Of a stretch of DNA of 64,000 bases, positions 1-8,857 are shown in pieces. How positions within the stretch are numbered: the first letter of the stretch is position 1; each line of letters starts with the position of its first letter. The DNA is from Abyssibius sp040880065. GTDB lineage: Bacteria; Pseudomonadota; Alphaproteobacteria; Rhodobacterales; Rhodobacteraceae. The stretch spans positions 1 to 64,000 of the forward strand of contig JBBDJE010000046.1 of NCBI GenBank assembly GCA_040880065.1, written 5' to 3'. A program made the position numbers and the translations under genes. The notes under the pieces are model-generated. The model had not been told where the DNA came from and ran no database searches. It worked only from the letters and a program-made list of their open reading frames with translations.

Positions 1-2
1 CC

Positions 3-317
3 GGCGGCCATGCGGCGGTAGATGTATTTACCGCCCGCATGTCTGCCCGTGCCAACCGAGTGCTGGCCGTAATGTCCGAAACCCTGTTCGCCGTCATTTT
101 GGTGGTGATTGCTGTGCAACTGGCGCGCGGGTTGGGAAGTAAATATGCATCGGGGCAAACGAGTTTTCTGATCGAGTTTCCGCTTTGGTGGGCCTATGCG
201 GCAAGCCTGTCGGGGGGTATTGCCGCCGCAATGGTGGCAGCCTATCTGGCGGTTTTGCGCTGGGTCGAGGTGATCACCGGCAGCACAACCCCTTCCGGCC
301 AAGGGGCAGAAGGGTGA
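3..317 (+). CDS. TRAP transporter small permease (DctQ family), 5' truncated
   Basis: Partial gene: the frame is open to the left edge of the window, so the N-terminus is missing and the first visible ATG at 39 is probably internal. The visible 104 residues contain two hydrophobic stretches, about residues 20-40 and 60-80, as in the last two helices of four-helix DctQ proteins. It overlaps the next gene by four bases (GTGA), the usual coupling of small and large TRAP permeases. With the large subunit and a periplasmic binding protein expected upstream of the window, it would import an organic acid or similar solute using the sodium gradient. Identity rests on hydropathy and on the unmistakable DctM partner; the substrate is not readable. 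Confidence 0.75.
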   Translation, partial: GGHAAVDVFTARMSARANRVLAVMSETLFAVILVVIAVQLARGLGSKYASGQTSFLIEFPLWWAYAASLSGGIAAAMVAAYLAVLRWVEVITGSTTPSGQGAEG

Positions 318-1810
318 GCGATTTTACCATTGGTCTGCTCTCGTTTCCCGCGCTGCTTGCGCTGATTTTTCTGCGCATTCCCATCGGTCTTGCAATGTTT
401 GTGATCGGCTTTGTCGGGTTGACCATCATCACCGGCGATGCAAACCAGCCGCTGGCACGGTTGAAATCAGAAACCTATACGACGTTTTCCAACTACTCGC
501 TCAGCATCATCCCGATGTTTTTGCTTATGGGCCAGTTCGCCACGCTTGGCGGGATGAGCCAGTCGCTGTTCAAAGCCGCCGAAAGCTGGCTCGGGCATAG
601 GCGCGGCGGTGTGGCCATGGCGGCCGTTGGCGCTTGTGCAGGCTTCGGGGCGATTTGCGGCAGCTCATTGGCCACCGCTGCCACGATGAGCCGCGTTGCC
701 CTGCCCGAGCTGCGCCGCTACGGCTATTCCGGCGGGTTTTCAACCGCAACGCTGGCGGCGGGCGGCACGCTTGGCATTCTTATCCCGCCCTCGATCGTGC
801 TGGTCATCTATGCGATTTTGACTGAACAGAACATTGCCAAACTATTCCTTGCGGCCTTCATTCCCGGTGTGCTTGCGGCACTTGGCTATGTCGTTGTTAT
901 CTCGATCTATGTTCGCCTTTACCCCGATGCGGCGGGCCTGCGCCCGCGCATGGCCTATGGTGATCGTTTTCGCACTCTGGCGCGCGTCTGGCCGGTGCTT
1001 TTGGTGTTTATCGCGGTGGTGGGCGGCATTTACAAAGGTGTGTTTACGCCCACCGAAGGCGCGGCTGTCGGGGCGCTGGCCACCGGTTTCATCGCTCTGT
1101 TTAACGGCGGGCTAACCCGCAGAACGCTGGGGGACAGTTTTTTGGAAACCGGGCGCACCACGGCGATGATTTTCTTCATTGTGCTAGGGGCTGCGTTTTA
1201 TAACGGCTTTCTGGCGCTTTCGCAGGTGCCACAAGAGCTTGCGGCTTATGTGGTCGAGCAGCGGCTGAACCCGTGGCTGGTGCTGGTGATCATACTTGCA
1301 TTCTACCTTGTGCTTGGCTGTTTGATGGACAGTCTTTCGATGATCCTGCTCACCATCCCCATTTTCTGGCCGGTGGTGCAGGAACTGGACTTCGCCTTTG
1401 TCAGCATGGCGGAACTGCACGCAAACCGCGCTGCCGCTGCGCTGGCCAAGGGGGCCGAGCTTGCGCCCGATATGCTTGCCAGCATCAAGGTTGCAATCGC
1501 AAACGGGGCCGAACTTACGCGCGAGCAGATTTCCGCGCTGGGCCTGCGGCGGGTAAATGCCGGCGCGCTCAACGCTGTCAACCTTGAACAGACGGCTATT
1601 TGGTTCGGTATTTTGGTGCTTGTGGTGGTCGAGGTCGGGCTGATCACCCCGCCGGTGGGCATGAACCTGTTCATCATCAACGCGATGGACCGTAAAACCC
1701 CGATAAGCGAAACCTACCGCGCCGTGCTGTTTTTTATCGCCTCCGATGTGTTTCGGGTGGCGCTTTTGGTGGCGTTTCCGGTTATAACGCTATTTCTTAT
1801 ACCGTGGTAA
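314..1810 (+). CDS. TRAP transporter large permease (DctM family) with an unusual insertion
   Basis: Inner-membrane transport subunit of a tripartite ATP-independent periplasmic transporter. Start is the GTG at 314, which overlaps the dctQ stop; a longer reading from 185 would run through dctQ in another frame. The 498 residues show the family hallmarks GTLGILIPPS (about residues 153-162) and GLITPPVG near the end, with about a dozen hydrophobic helices. Usual DctM length is near 425-430; the excess is a hydrophilic, Ala/Glu-rich segment of about 65 residues (about 357-425) inserted just before the last conserved helical pair. The next gene, a short-chain dehydrogenase 30 bases downstream, is probably cotranscribed and may act on the imported solute. 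Confidence 0.9.
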   Translation: MSDFTIGLLSFPALLALIFLRIPIGLAMFVIGFVGLTIITGDANQPLARLKSETYTTFSNYSLSIIPMFLLMGQFATLGGMSQSLFKAAESWLGHRRGGVAMAAVGACAGFGAICGSSLATAATMSRVALPELRRYGYSGGFSTATLAAGGTLGILIPPSIVLVIYAILTEQNIAKLFLAAFIPGVLAALGYVVVISIYVRLYPDAAGLRPRMAYGDRFRTLARVWPVLLVFIAVVGGIYKGVFTPTEGAAVGALATGFIALFNGGLTRRTLGDSFLETGRTTAMIFFIVLGAAFYNGFLALSQVPQELAAYVVEQRLNPWLVLVIILAFYLVLGCLMDSLSMILLTIPIFWPVVQELDFAFVSMAELHANRAAAALAKGAELAPDMLASIKVAIANGAELTREQISALGLRRVNAGALNAVNLEQTAIWFGILVLVVVEVGLITPPVGMNLFIINAMDRKTPISETYRAVLFFIASDVFRVALLVAFPVITLFLIPW

Positions 1811-1840
1811 AAACAGGAACCGTAAAAGCCGGGGCGCGCA

Positions 1841-2605
1841 ATGCAGATTGATCAACAGGTTGCACTTGTCACAGGCGGAGGCAGCGGGCTTGGCGCGGCT
1901 ACAGCACGGGCTTTGGCTGCGCGCGGGGCTCGCGTGGCGATCCTTGATTTTGACGCCGTGCGCGCAGCGGCAGTTGCTGCCGAAATTGGCGGGCTGGCGG
2001 TAAAATGCGATGTCGCCAATGCTGGCGAGGTTGAAGCTTCTGTTGCGCAGGCCATCGTACATTTCGGCGATACCCCGCGGATTGTGGTGAATTGCGCGGG
2101 TATTGCCTTGGCGGCGCGCATCGTCGGGCGCGAAGGCAAGCTGGCGCTGGAGCTGTTTGAGCGCGTCATTCGTGTGAACCTGATCGGCAGCTATAATGTC
2201 ATGTCCTACGCCGCGCAGGCGATGATGGGGCTGGAGCCGCTAAAAACCGGCGAACGCGGGGTCATCATCAACACCGCTTCTGCGGCCTATGAAGACGGGC
2301 AGGTCGGGCAAGCGGCCTATGCGGCCTCCAAAGGGGCAATCGCATCAATGTGCCTGCCCGCCGCGCGCGAGTTCGCCAAACCCGGCATTCGGGTTATGGC
2401 CATTGCGCCGGGCCTGTTTTCCACCCCGATGATGGAGTCATTGCCGTCCGAGACCACCGCGCAAATTACCGCCAACATCCCCTTTCCGGCGCGGCTGGGA
2501 CTGCCCGAAGAATTCGGGTTGATGGCCTGCCAGATTGTTGAAAACGCCTATCTGAACGGCACGACCATCCGCCTTGACGGGGCCGTGCGCCTGCCACCGC
2601 GCTAG
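1841..2605 (+). CDS. Short-chain dehydrogenase, 3-hydroxyacyl-CoA dehydrogenase type-2-like
   Basis: Cytoplasmic NAD(P)-dependent oxidoreductase of 254 residues. The Rossmann dinucleotide motif TGGGSGLG lies at residues 11-18, followed by NCAG, the catalytic Ser region (NTASAAYEDGQ), and YAASKG carrying the Tyr-x3-Lys pair. The C-terminal half (IAPGLFSTPM, and an ending of the LNGTTIRLDGAVR type) resembles the HSD10/3-hydroxy-2-methylbutyryl-CoA dehydrogenase subgroup rather than FabG. It follows the TRAP permease in the same direction, so it probably acts on the imported compound or on its CoA derivative; that is inference. Its TAG stop lies inside the first bases (CTAG) of the palindromic repeat that begins at 2602. 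Confidence 0.85.
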   Translation: MQIDQQVALVTGGGSGLGAATARALAARGARVAILDFDAVRAAAVAAEIGGLAVKCDVANAGEVEASVAQAIVHFGDTPRIVVNCAGIALAARIVGREGKLALELFERVIRVNLIGSYNVMSYAAQAMMGLEPLKTGERGVIINTASAAYEDGQVGQAAYAASKGAIASMCLPAAREFAKPGIRVMAIAPGLFSTPMMESLPSETTAQITANIPFPARLGLPEEFGLMACQIVENAYLNGTTIRLDGAVRLPPR

Positions 2606-2710
2606 AGCGTATTGCATTCATTTGCATTCACGCAATACGCTCTAGTTTTTTGATAACGCATGTTTAAATGCAACAAAACCGGTTCCCACTTTTGTTGCAA
2701 CATGCTCTAG
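2602..2710. repeat. Intergenic palindromic repeat element, copy 1
   Basis: A 109-bp element bounded by CTAGAGC and GCTCTAG. It begins with a hairpin made of AGAGCGTATTGC and GCAATACGCTCT, continues through TTTTTTGATAACGCATG and AACCGGTTCCCAC, and ends in ACATGCTCTAG. Read on the opposite strand, the sequence at 39563-39660 is the same element with small changes. Repeats with GAGCATG...CATGCTC or GAGCGTTT...AAACGCTC ends are common in alphaproteobacterial intergenic DNA. The left CTAG contains the TAG stop of the dehydrogenase gene. The remaining spacer, 2711-2815, shows nothing recognisable. Confidence 0.85.
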
Positions 2711-2815
2711 TCGTTTATTTGGGCCGTCAATCCAATGTCTGGCGATAGCGGCGCAGGGCGATGACCGATTAACTTTCAAGTGAAACACCTAAAATATACG
2801 TTATCGAGAAGTTTA

Positions 2816-2851
2816 AGCGTGGCGCGTGAATGCAAATGAACATGCCACGCT
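2816..2851. repeat. Degenerate palindrome related to the intergenic repeat; possible terminator
   Basis: Inverted repeat with arms AGCGTGGC (2816-2823) and GCCACGCT (2844-2851) around a 20-base loop containing GTGAATGC, the same motif found in the palindromic end of the 39563-39660 element. It abuts the stop codon of the TetR gene on the minus strand, so it could also act as that gene's terminator. Confidence 0.5.
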
Positions 2852-3472
2852 CTAACCCTTTTGTGGGCGGATCGGGCCGAGATAGGGTTCGAGCAGGTTA
2901 TAGCAAGCGTCGCGCACATCCTGGCTGGAAAGCCGCTCAGGGTCGATACAGCGTTGCAGCCAAAGCCCGTCGATCAGGGTAATAAACATGATGGCCAGCG
3001 CACCTTCGGCTATGGCCAGTTTGCGGCCCGCGGCAGCACGGCGGATGCCGATGATCACCCTGTCGTGGTAATAGTCATAATAGCGGCGATGCTCGTTGCG
3101 CAGTGCGGTGTTGTTGGCGACCTCGCCCCAAAGTGCAAGCCATGCGCGCAGTGTATCGGGGCCGGTAAGCTCATCCGATAGCAGCGCTTCAATCATTTCC
3201 ACAATGTCGGCATCCACTACACGGCCAGGGGCGGCGGCGCCGAGCATCCTGTCATAGGCGGCAGCGTATACAGCGCGCAGCAAGCCTTCCTTGGATTTGA
3301 AGTGATGGGTGATCAGCCCGCGAGAGGCACTGGCCTCGGCGCAAATCTTGTCGACCGTAAAGGCGGTAATGCCTCCGCGCGCAAGGCAGGTTAGGCCCGC
3401 CTCGATCAGCATTTCGCGGCGTTGTCTGGCTGTGTAGCGCCGAAAGCGCGGGGTGTCGTTTTCTATGTTCAT
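2852..3472 (-). CDS. TetR/AcrR family transcriptional regulator, BetI-like
   Basis: DNA-binding repressor of 206 residues. The N-terminal helix-turn-helix spans about residues 15-62, with the typical FTVDKICAEASASRGLITHHF recognition region and then KSKEGLL. The C-terminal ligand domain keeps the BetI-type WLALWGE motif (about residues 110-116) and a DGLWLQ segment (about 168-173). BetI-like regulators sense choline or betaine, but many relatives respond to other amines or peptides. It lies 45 bases downstream of the binding-protein gene of the peptide ABC operon, same strand, beyond a strong hairpin. It is the nearest candidate regulator for that operon and for the divergent methylamine-type operon at 11014. 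Confidence 0.85.
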   Translation of the reverse strand: MNIENDTPRFRRYTARQRREMLIEAGLTCLARGGITAFTVDKICAEASASRGLITHHFKSKEGLLRAVYAAAYDRMLGAAAPGRVVDADIVEMIEALLSDELTGPDTLRAWLALWGEVANNTALRNEHRRYYDYYHDRVIIGIRRAAAGRKLAIAEGALAIMFITLIDGLWLQRCIDPERLSSQDVRDACYNLLEPYLGPIRPQKG

Positions 3473-3485
3473 GCTGTCTGCTTAT

Positions 3486-3510
3486 GCGGCGCCGTCGGTG
3501 ACGGCGCCGC
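3486..3510 (-). terminator. Hairpin after the peptide ABC operon
   Basis: Perfect 11-base stem, GCGGCGCCGTC (3486-3496) pairing with GACGGCGCCGC (3500-3510) across a three-base loop, seven bases past the binding-protein stop codon on the minus strand. No long T run follows, so it may be a transcript-stabilising stem or a partial terminator upstream of the TetR gene. Confidence 0.6.
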
Positions 3511-3517
3511 AGCGGTC

Positions 3518-5068
3518 TTACGCTTTGGTAAAGCGCGTTGGGTCCGGATGGCCGTCGGAAAGGATGGTCGGGCTGATGTTGCTGTCATGCACCGCAAGAT
3601 ACGGCTCAAAACAGATAAACACAAACCCGCCGGACACTTCCATCAGGACTTCCATGCGGTTGAACAGCGATTTGCGCGCGTCCACATCGGTTTCGGCAAG
3701 CGATTTCTGGTACAGTTCTTCGAACTCGGCACTATCAAAATGCGACCAGTTGTAAACACCCACCTGATCGGGCCGGAACCAGACAAGGTTTTCGGTTGGG
3801 TCGGTGCCGCCGGCAAAAGACATGAGCACAAGCTCGATGTTCAGCCAGTCATCGCCTGCGGTCATGTCACCAAGCGACCAGTAGCTCGCCTCATCCACGG
3901 GCTCGATATTGATGGTGATCCCCGCTTCGGCCATTGTCGCCTGAATGATTTGCGCGATGGTTTGCGAGCTGCTGTCGTTCAATGCGTGCAGCGTAAGGGT
4001 CAGGTCTGACATGCCCGCCTCGGCCAGCAGGGCGCGGGCCTTATCCACATCGCGTGTGCCGATGATATTGCCATCGCGCGCATATTGCGACGTGGGGGGG
4101 ATAACGCCTGCGGAACGCGTTACGGCATTGTCATAAGCCCCAGCCAGAACGGTGTCGCTGTCATAGGCATATTGGATGGCCTGACGCACACGAGGGTCGC
4201 GCAGGTTTTCGGCTGCCATGTTTACTGTCATCCATGTGTAGGTGGTCGAGGGGGCTTCGATAAGCGAGGCGCCAGCGGGCATATTGGCACGCAAATTCTC
4301 GAGCGATGTCACGGAAAAGCGGGTCATATCGTATGAATCCGCCTCAAAGGCGAGCAAAGCGGCCTGATCGTCGGGTACGATATAGAACTCGATCTTCTGG
4401 AAACTGGGGGCTTCGCCGGTCCAGTCCGGGTTGGCTTTTAGCGTAACGCGCTGGTTTTGTGCCCAGCTTTCCATCAGATAGGGCCCGCATTCTGCGGGCA
4501 TTTGCGTGGTGAAACTGCCACCGACCGCCTCGGTTGCCGCTTTGCAGACGATATGGCCACCGTAAAACGGCAGCGCAATCGCAAGGAACGGCGCAAAGGG
4601 TTGGGTGAGGTGGATGATGCCGGAGCGTGCATCGACCACTTCGATATGGTCGAGCATTTCAAACTGGTACGCCCAGGCGCTGTCAGATCCGGCAATCCGC
4701 TCGAAAGAATATTTCACATCTTCCGCAGTGACGGCACCATAGCCATTGGTCCAGTTCAGCCCTTCGCGCAGAGTGAAGGCAATCGCCGTGGGGCTTTGCC
4801 AGTCCAGCGTTTCGGCGGCATAGTTGGCAATTTCGTTGCCCTCGCGCATATCGCCCATGCGCACAAGGCTGACAGTGGTGCAGCGCGGGATGATCTCGTC
4901 CAACTCGCCAATAATGCCATAAGGGTCAAGCACCTGATAGTCGCCGGTAAGGCGCAGGCGCAAGGTATCGCCCGATTGTGCCCAAGCAAGTTTGGGGGCA
5001 AGGGCAAGGCCGGCGAGTGCGGCACCACCCGCTTTGAGTAGTCCGCGGCGGTCAGTTCTCCATTCCAT
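3518..5068 (-). CDS. Peptide ABC transporter substrate-binding protein (family 5), Tat-exported
   Basis: Periplasmic solute receptor of 516 residues, family SBP_bac_5 (DppA/OppA type). The ATG at 5068 is preferred to the GTG at 5077 because AAAGGAG sits at proper distance before it. The N-terminus has a twin-arginine signal (TDRRGLLKAGG), an Ala/Leu-rich core and an AWAQ cleavage site, so export is expected through Tat. The body carries the family pattern: LDPYG, LNWTNG with AEDVKYSFER, and a C-terminal NWSHFDSAEFEEL. It is the last gene of the operon hydrolase-permeases-ATPases, overlapping the preceding ATPase gene by 17 bases. The ligand is probably a peptide or modified peptide given the CocE hydrolase in the operon; not proven. 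Confidence 0.88.
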   Translation of the reverse strand: MEWRTDRRGLLKAGGAALAGLALAPKLAWAQSGDTLRLRLTGDYQVLDPYGIIGELDEIIPRCTTVSLVRMGDMREGNEIANYAAETLDWQSPTAIAFTLREGLNWTNGYGAVTAEDVKYSFERIAGSDSAWAYQFEMLDHIEVVDARSGIIHLTQPFAPFLAIALPFYGGHIVCKAATEAVGGSFTTQMPAECGPYLMESWAQNQRVTLKANPDWTGEAPSFQKIEFYIVPDDQAALLAFEADSYDMTRFSVTSLENLRANMPAGASLIEAPSTTYTWMTVNMAAENLRDPRVRQAIQYAYDSDTVLAGAYDNAVTRSAGVIPPTSQYARDGNIIGTRDVDKARALLAEAGMSDLTLTLHALNDSSSQTIAQIIQATMAEAGITINIEPVDEASYWSLGDMTAGDDWLNIELVLMSFAGGTDPTENLVWFRPDQVGVYNWSHFDSAEFEELYQKSLAETDVDARKSLFNRMEVLMEVSGGFVFICFEPYLAVHDSNISPTILSDGHPDPTRFTKA

Positions 5069-6059
5069 AGTGTTCACTCCTTTTGTTAAGCTTCAATGTT
5101 TCGGCGAAGTGGCAGCGCACCTGCCCTTCGCCTAATGTGCGCAATTCGGGCGCAGTCGTTTGGCACATCGGCTGCGCATGGGGGCAGCGGGTGTGAAATT
5201 CGCAACCTTTGGGCCGCAAAAACAGACTTGGAATCTCACCCTTCAGCGCAAGGTCGTGGCGGCGTTTACGCGGGTCGGGCTGGGGTTCGGCGGCAATAAG
5301 GCTGGCGGTATAGGGGTGGCGCGGATTGGTGAAAACCGCATCAGTCGCACCGACTTCAACCAGACGGCCCAGGTAAAGAACGGCCACTCGGTCGGTGACA
5401 TGGCGCAGCATGGCAAGGTTATGCGAGATGATCAGCACCGAAAGCCCGAGCTCGGCTTTCAGCGCGCCCATCAGGTTGAGCACCTCGCCCTGCACCGAAA
5501 CATCAAGCCCAGCCGTAGGCTCATCGGCCACCACTAGCTTGGGGTTGAGCGCAAGCGCGCGGGCCACACAAACCCTGCGCGCCTGCCCACCTGAAAGCTC
5601 GTGCGGGAAGCGGGAGGTAATTTCGGGCGGCAGACCCACCTGCTCCAGCAGCGCGGTCACTTTGGCGCGCCGGTTGGCCACGCGCTTGCCATGAATGATG
5701 AAGGGCTCGTAAAGCAGCGCGCCAACGCTCATCCGCGGGCTGAGCGAGGCGACAGGGTCTTGAAACATCATTGCGGTTTTCTGGCGCAGGGCGATAAAGC
5801 TGGCGCGGTTGCCAAGCGGTGCGCCATCAAAATGCATATCTCCGCCGCTGGTGGCGGCAAGCCCCAGCATGGCCAGCGCCAGCGTGGTTTTGCCCGAACC
5901 ACTTTCACCCACTATGCCCAGCGTTTCACCCGCGCCGATATGCAGGCTGATTCCGGCCAGAATGTTCAGCTTTGGCTGGGCCATTTTGAACATGCCCATA
6001 AATCCGCTTTCGAGTGGAACATCGACGGTGAGGTCGTGAATTTCAAACAGCGCGCTCAT
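5052..6059 (-). CDS. Oligopeptide ABC transporter ATP-binding protein (DppF/OppF type)
   Basis: Cytoplasmic ATPase of 335 residues. Walker A GESGSGKTT, signature LSGGQARR, Walker B VVADEPTAGLD and the switch His (IISHN) are all present, followed by the C-terminal oligopeptide/dipeptide extension with the cysteine-rich segment (CEFHTRCPHAQPMC) that in this family binds an iron-sulfur cluster. The ATG at 6059 overlaps the preceding stop (ATGA); an upstream ATG at 6077 would lie deep in the previous gene. It pairs with the next ATPase upstream to power the two permeases. Confidence 0.92.
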   Translation of the reverse strand: MSALFEIHDLTVDVPLESGFMGMFKMAQPKLNILAGISLHIGAGETLGIVGESGSGKTTLALAMLGLAATSGGDMHFDGAPLGNRASFIALRQKTAMMFQDPVASLSPRMSVGALLYEPFIIHGKRVANRRAKVTALLEQVGLPPEITSRFPHELSGGQARRVCVARALALNPKLVVADEPTAGLDVSVQGEVLNLMGALKAELGLSVLIISHNLAMLRHVTDRVAVLYLGRLVEVGATDAVFTNPRHPYTASLIAAEPQPDPRKRRHDLALKGEIPSLFLRPKGCEFHTRCPHAQPMCQTTAPELRTLGEGQVRCHFAETLKLNKRSEHYGMEN

Positions 6060-7027
6060 ATGGCCACCTTGTGGCAAAGCACGGTTTGGGTTGGTGAAAT
6101 GCGCACACGCGGCGGCGGGTTGGCATGGCAGTTCGCATCGGCAAGCGTGCAGCGCGGGGCAAAAGCGCAGCCTTTGGGCGGGTTTACAAGGCTTGGCGGT
6201 CGGCCCGGAATGGTGGGCAGATTTGAGCTGCGGTGTTCCAGATGCGCGGGGTCACAATTTATCAGCGCGCGTGTATAGGGGTGGCGTGGGGCGTGATACA
6301 GCGCATCAACCGTGGCGTCTTCAACTACCTGACCAGCATACATTACATAAACACGGTCGCAAAGCTCGCCTATAACGCCAAGATGATGGGTAACAACCAA
6401 TATCGCGCCGTTGATTTCTTCGCGCAAACTGCGCAGCAGGTGCAACACCTGCGCCTCCATCGTAACATCAAGCGCGGTTGTCGGCTCGTCAGCCACCAGC
6501 ACCTGCGGTGACATCAGCAGCGCCGCTGCCATGGCCGCGCGCTGGCGCATGCCGCCGGAAAGCTGGTGCGGATAGCGGCGCAGACATTGGGCGGGGTCAC
6601 CAATGCCGACCCTGGCCAGCATTTCACCCGCGCGCGCCAGCTTTTCGCGGTGGTTGGCATCGGGCATGTTGTGCTGGAAGTCTACCAGTTGTGCGCCGAT
6701 GCTCAGCACGGGGCTGAATGCGGTCATCGAATCCTGAAATACCATGGCAATTTCGGCACCGCGCAGGGCGCGCTGCTCGGCCGCGCTGCGGCGCAGAATG
6801 TCGCGCCCGTTCAGCGCGACTGTGCCGCCTGCTATTTCGGCATTGGGGGCAAGTAACGCGTTCAATGCGCTGACCAGCGTAGACTTGCCGCAACCGCTTT
6901 CACCGACAATGCCCACAACCTCGCCTGCCTTAACGGTAAGCGAGACACCGCGCAGCGCCTCTATCAGGCCATCATCGCTATGATAGTTCACCTTAAGGTC
7001 GGAAATTTCCAGTAGCGGCAGGCTCAT
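6056..7027 (-). CDS. Oligopeptide ABC transporter ATP-binding protein (DppD/OppD type)
   Basis: Second ATPase of the importer, 323 residues. Walker A GESGCGKST, signature LSGGMRQR, Walker B VADEPTTALD, switch His VVTHH, and the C-terminal CAFAPRCTLADANC oligopeptide-family extension. The start overlaps the dppC-like stop by four bases and its own stop overlaps the next ATPase, so all are translated from one mRNA. The LSGGMRQR variant is typical of DppD as opposed to DppF. Confidence 0.92.
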   Translation of the reverse strand: MSLPLLEISDLKVNYHSDDGLIEALRGVSLTVKAGEVVGIVGESGCGKSTLVSALNALLAPNAEIAGGTVALNGRDILRRSAAEQRALRGAEIAMVFQDSMTAFSPVLSIGAQLVDFQHNMPDANHREKLARAGEMLARVGIGDPAQCLRRYPHQLSGGMRQRAAMAAALLMSPQVLVADEPTTALDVTMEAQVLHLLRSLREEINGAILVVTHHLGVIGELCDRVYVMYAGQVVEDATVDALYHAPRHPYTRALINCDPAHLEHRSSNLPTIPGRPPSLVNPPKGCAFAPRCTLADANCHANPPPRVRISPTQTVLCHKVAI

Positions 7028-7914
7028 CTAACCACCCGCAGTTTGAGCTTGGGGTCGAGCGCATCGCGTAGGCCTTCGCCAAGGAAGGTAAAGCCGATGG
7101 TACACAAAACCAGCGGAATGCCCGCCACTACCACCATATGCGGGGCTGAACGCAGCGAGGTATAGCCATCATAAAGGATATTGCCCCAAGAGGGTGTGGG
7201 CGGCTTGACCCCGAAGCCAAGATAGCTCAGCCCGGCTTCCAGCATGATCACCACCGGAATATCCATGCTGAGCAAGATCACCAGCGGGCCAATGACATTT
7301 GGCAGCAGATGGCGCAGCACTATTCGCAGGGGCGAGGCCCCGATTGCGCGTTCGGCAAGAATGTAATCTGCCCCCGTAAGCGACAGGGTTTGCGCACGGA
7401 TCAGCCGCGCATAGCCGGGGATGGAGACAATAACGATGACCAGTATCAGCGTTTCGGTGCCCGGCCCCAGCACCGTAATGATGGCCAGCGCGAACATGAT
7501 CATCGGCAGCGCGGAAAAACTGTCGAACAACAGCACCAACAACGCATCCAGCCAGCGCGGCCCGAACCCGGCGATCAGGCCTAAAAGCAGGCCAATGGCC
7601 CCCGCAATGCCCGTGGCGGTTATGGCAATTCCAAGCGCCACCCGCGCGCCCCAAATGATACGCGACAGCAAATCGCGGCCCAGTTGGTCGGTGCCAAGCC
7701 AATGCTCCCAACTTGGCGGTTGGAACTTGTTCAGCACGTTGATCTTTGACGGATCGAACGGGGCGATAAAGGGTGCGAACAGCGCCATAAGGATGAAGGC
7801 CGCCACCAGAAAGAGCCCGGTCATGCCCATCGCATCTTGCCGCAGCGCCCGCCATGCGGTGCGCCGCTTTGGTGGCAGGGGTTCGACCGTGCCAGTTTTA
7901 CCCTCTAAGGACAT
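7024..7914 (-). CDS. Dipeptide/oligopeptide ABC transporter permease (DppC type)
   Basis: Inner-membrane permease of 296 residues. The start ATG at 7914 has GAGGGTG before it; the longer reading to 7941 lies inside dppB. It has the N-terminal OppC-like segment with one helix, a GTDQLGRDLLSR motif typical of DppC, five further helices, and the EAA loop (about residues 190-210). The 17-base overlap with dppB implies coupled translation. It forms the translocation heterodimer with the DppB-like protein. Confidence 0.9.
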   Translation of the reverse strand: MSLEGKTGTVEPLPPKRRTAWRALRQDAMGMTGLFLVAAFILMALFAPFIAPFDPSKINVLNKFQPPSWEHWLGTDQLGRDLLSRIIWGARVALGIAITATGIAGAIGLLLGLIAGFGPRWLDALLVLLFDSFSALPMIMFALAIITVLGPGTETLILVIVIVSIPGYARLIRAQTLSLTGADYILAERAIGASPLRIVLRHLLPNVIGPLVILLSMDIPVVIMLEAGLSYLGFGVKPPTPSWGNILYDGYTSLRSAPHMVVVAGIPLVLCTIGFTFLGEGLRDALDPKLKLRVVR

Positions 7915-8848
7915 CACGCACCCTCGGGTCGAGCTTGGCAATCAGCAAATCGGCCGATGTGACAACCAGCAAGTAAAAACCTGTCATGAATAGAACCGTA
8001 CCCATCACCACCGGATAGTTGCGCTTTTCCACCGCACCGGTGATCAGCGTGCCGATGCCGGGGCGCGAAAACACGGTTTCGACAAACACCGCACTCGACA
8101 GGATGGAGCCAAAGCCGATGGCAATGATCGCGATGGTTGGCACAATGGCAATGCGCAGCGCATAGCGTAGCACAACGCGGGTTTCGGGCAGGCCAAAAGC
8201 GCGCGCCGTGCGCACATGGTTTGCCCCCATCACCTCGAGCATCGAGGCGCGCACAAGCCGTGCAAGGTAGCCTACCCAGGTTATGCCAATGGCGAATGAC
8301 GGCAGAATAAGGGCGCGGAACTGGCTGCCAAAATCTCCACGTTCTCCGGCACCAATGGCCGGAAGCCAGCCAAGCCAGACCGAAAATATCAGCAGCGAGT
8401 AGAGCGCGATGACAAAAGACGGCACCGAAATCATGGCGACAGACAGCACACCAAGCAGCCTGTCGATGAAACTGTCGCGCCAGATAACGGCCATGCAGCC
8501 AAGCGCAATGCCCCCCGCCAGCGCCCAGCCAAGCGAAACAACGCCTAGCAGCAGCGTTTGCGGGAACACCTCCAAGATCACATCCAGCACCGGGCGTTGC
8601 GACCAGACATCAATGCCCAGATCTCCGCGCAGGATAGAGCCAAAGAAGCTGAGAATTTGGGTGCCAAGCGGCTGGTCCAGCCCCATACGGGCGATCAGCA
8701 GGGCCTTGAGCTCGGGCGATGCGCGTGGCCCGAGCGCCACGGTGGCCGGGTCGCCCGGAATGACAAACACCATCGTGAACATTCCCAGCATGACCACAAT
8801 CAGGATCACGACGGCCAGAAGAACGCGCTTGATGGCATAGTTTAGCAT
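7898..8848 (-). CDS. Dipeptide/oligopeptide ABC transporter permease (DppB type)
   Basis: Inner-membrane permease of 316 residues with an N-terminal helix starting at residue 8, the FVIPGDPA motif after it (DppB hallmark), the MGLDQPLGTQ periplasmic segment, and an EAA loop with ARAFGLPE (about residues 212-219). It begins nine bases after the hydrolase stop codon, so the hydrolase and importer are one operon. Confidence 0.9.
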   Translation of the reverse strand: MLNYAIKRVLLAVVILIVVMLGMFTMVFVIPGDPATVALGPRASPELKALLIARMGLDQPLGTQILSFFGSILRGDLGIDVWSQRPVLDVILEVFPQTLLLGVVSLGWALAGGIALGCMAVIWRDSFIDRLLGVLSVAMISVPSFVIALYSLLIFSVWLGWLPAIGAGERGDFGSQFRALILPSFAIGITWVGYLARLVRASMLEVMGANHVRTARAFGLPETRVVLRYALRIAIVPTIAIIAIGFGSILSSAVFVETVFSRPGIGTLITGAVEKRNYPVVMGTVLFMTGFYLLVVTSADLLIAKLDPRVRDVLRG

Positions 8849-8857
8849 CAGCTCATC

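Noticed and set aside
185..313. Longer DctM reading starting at 185
   Set aside because: It runs through dctQ in another frame; the GTG at 314 overlaps the dctQ stop and gives the conserved N-terminus.
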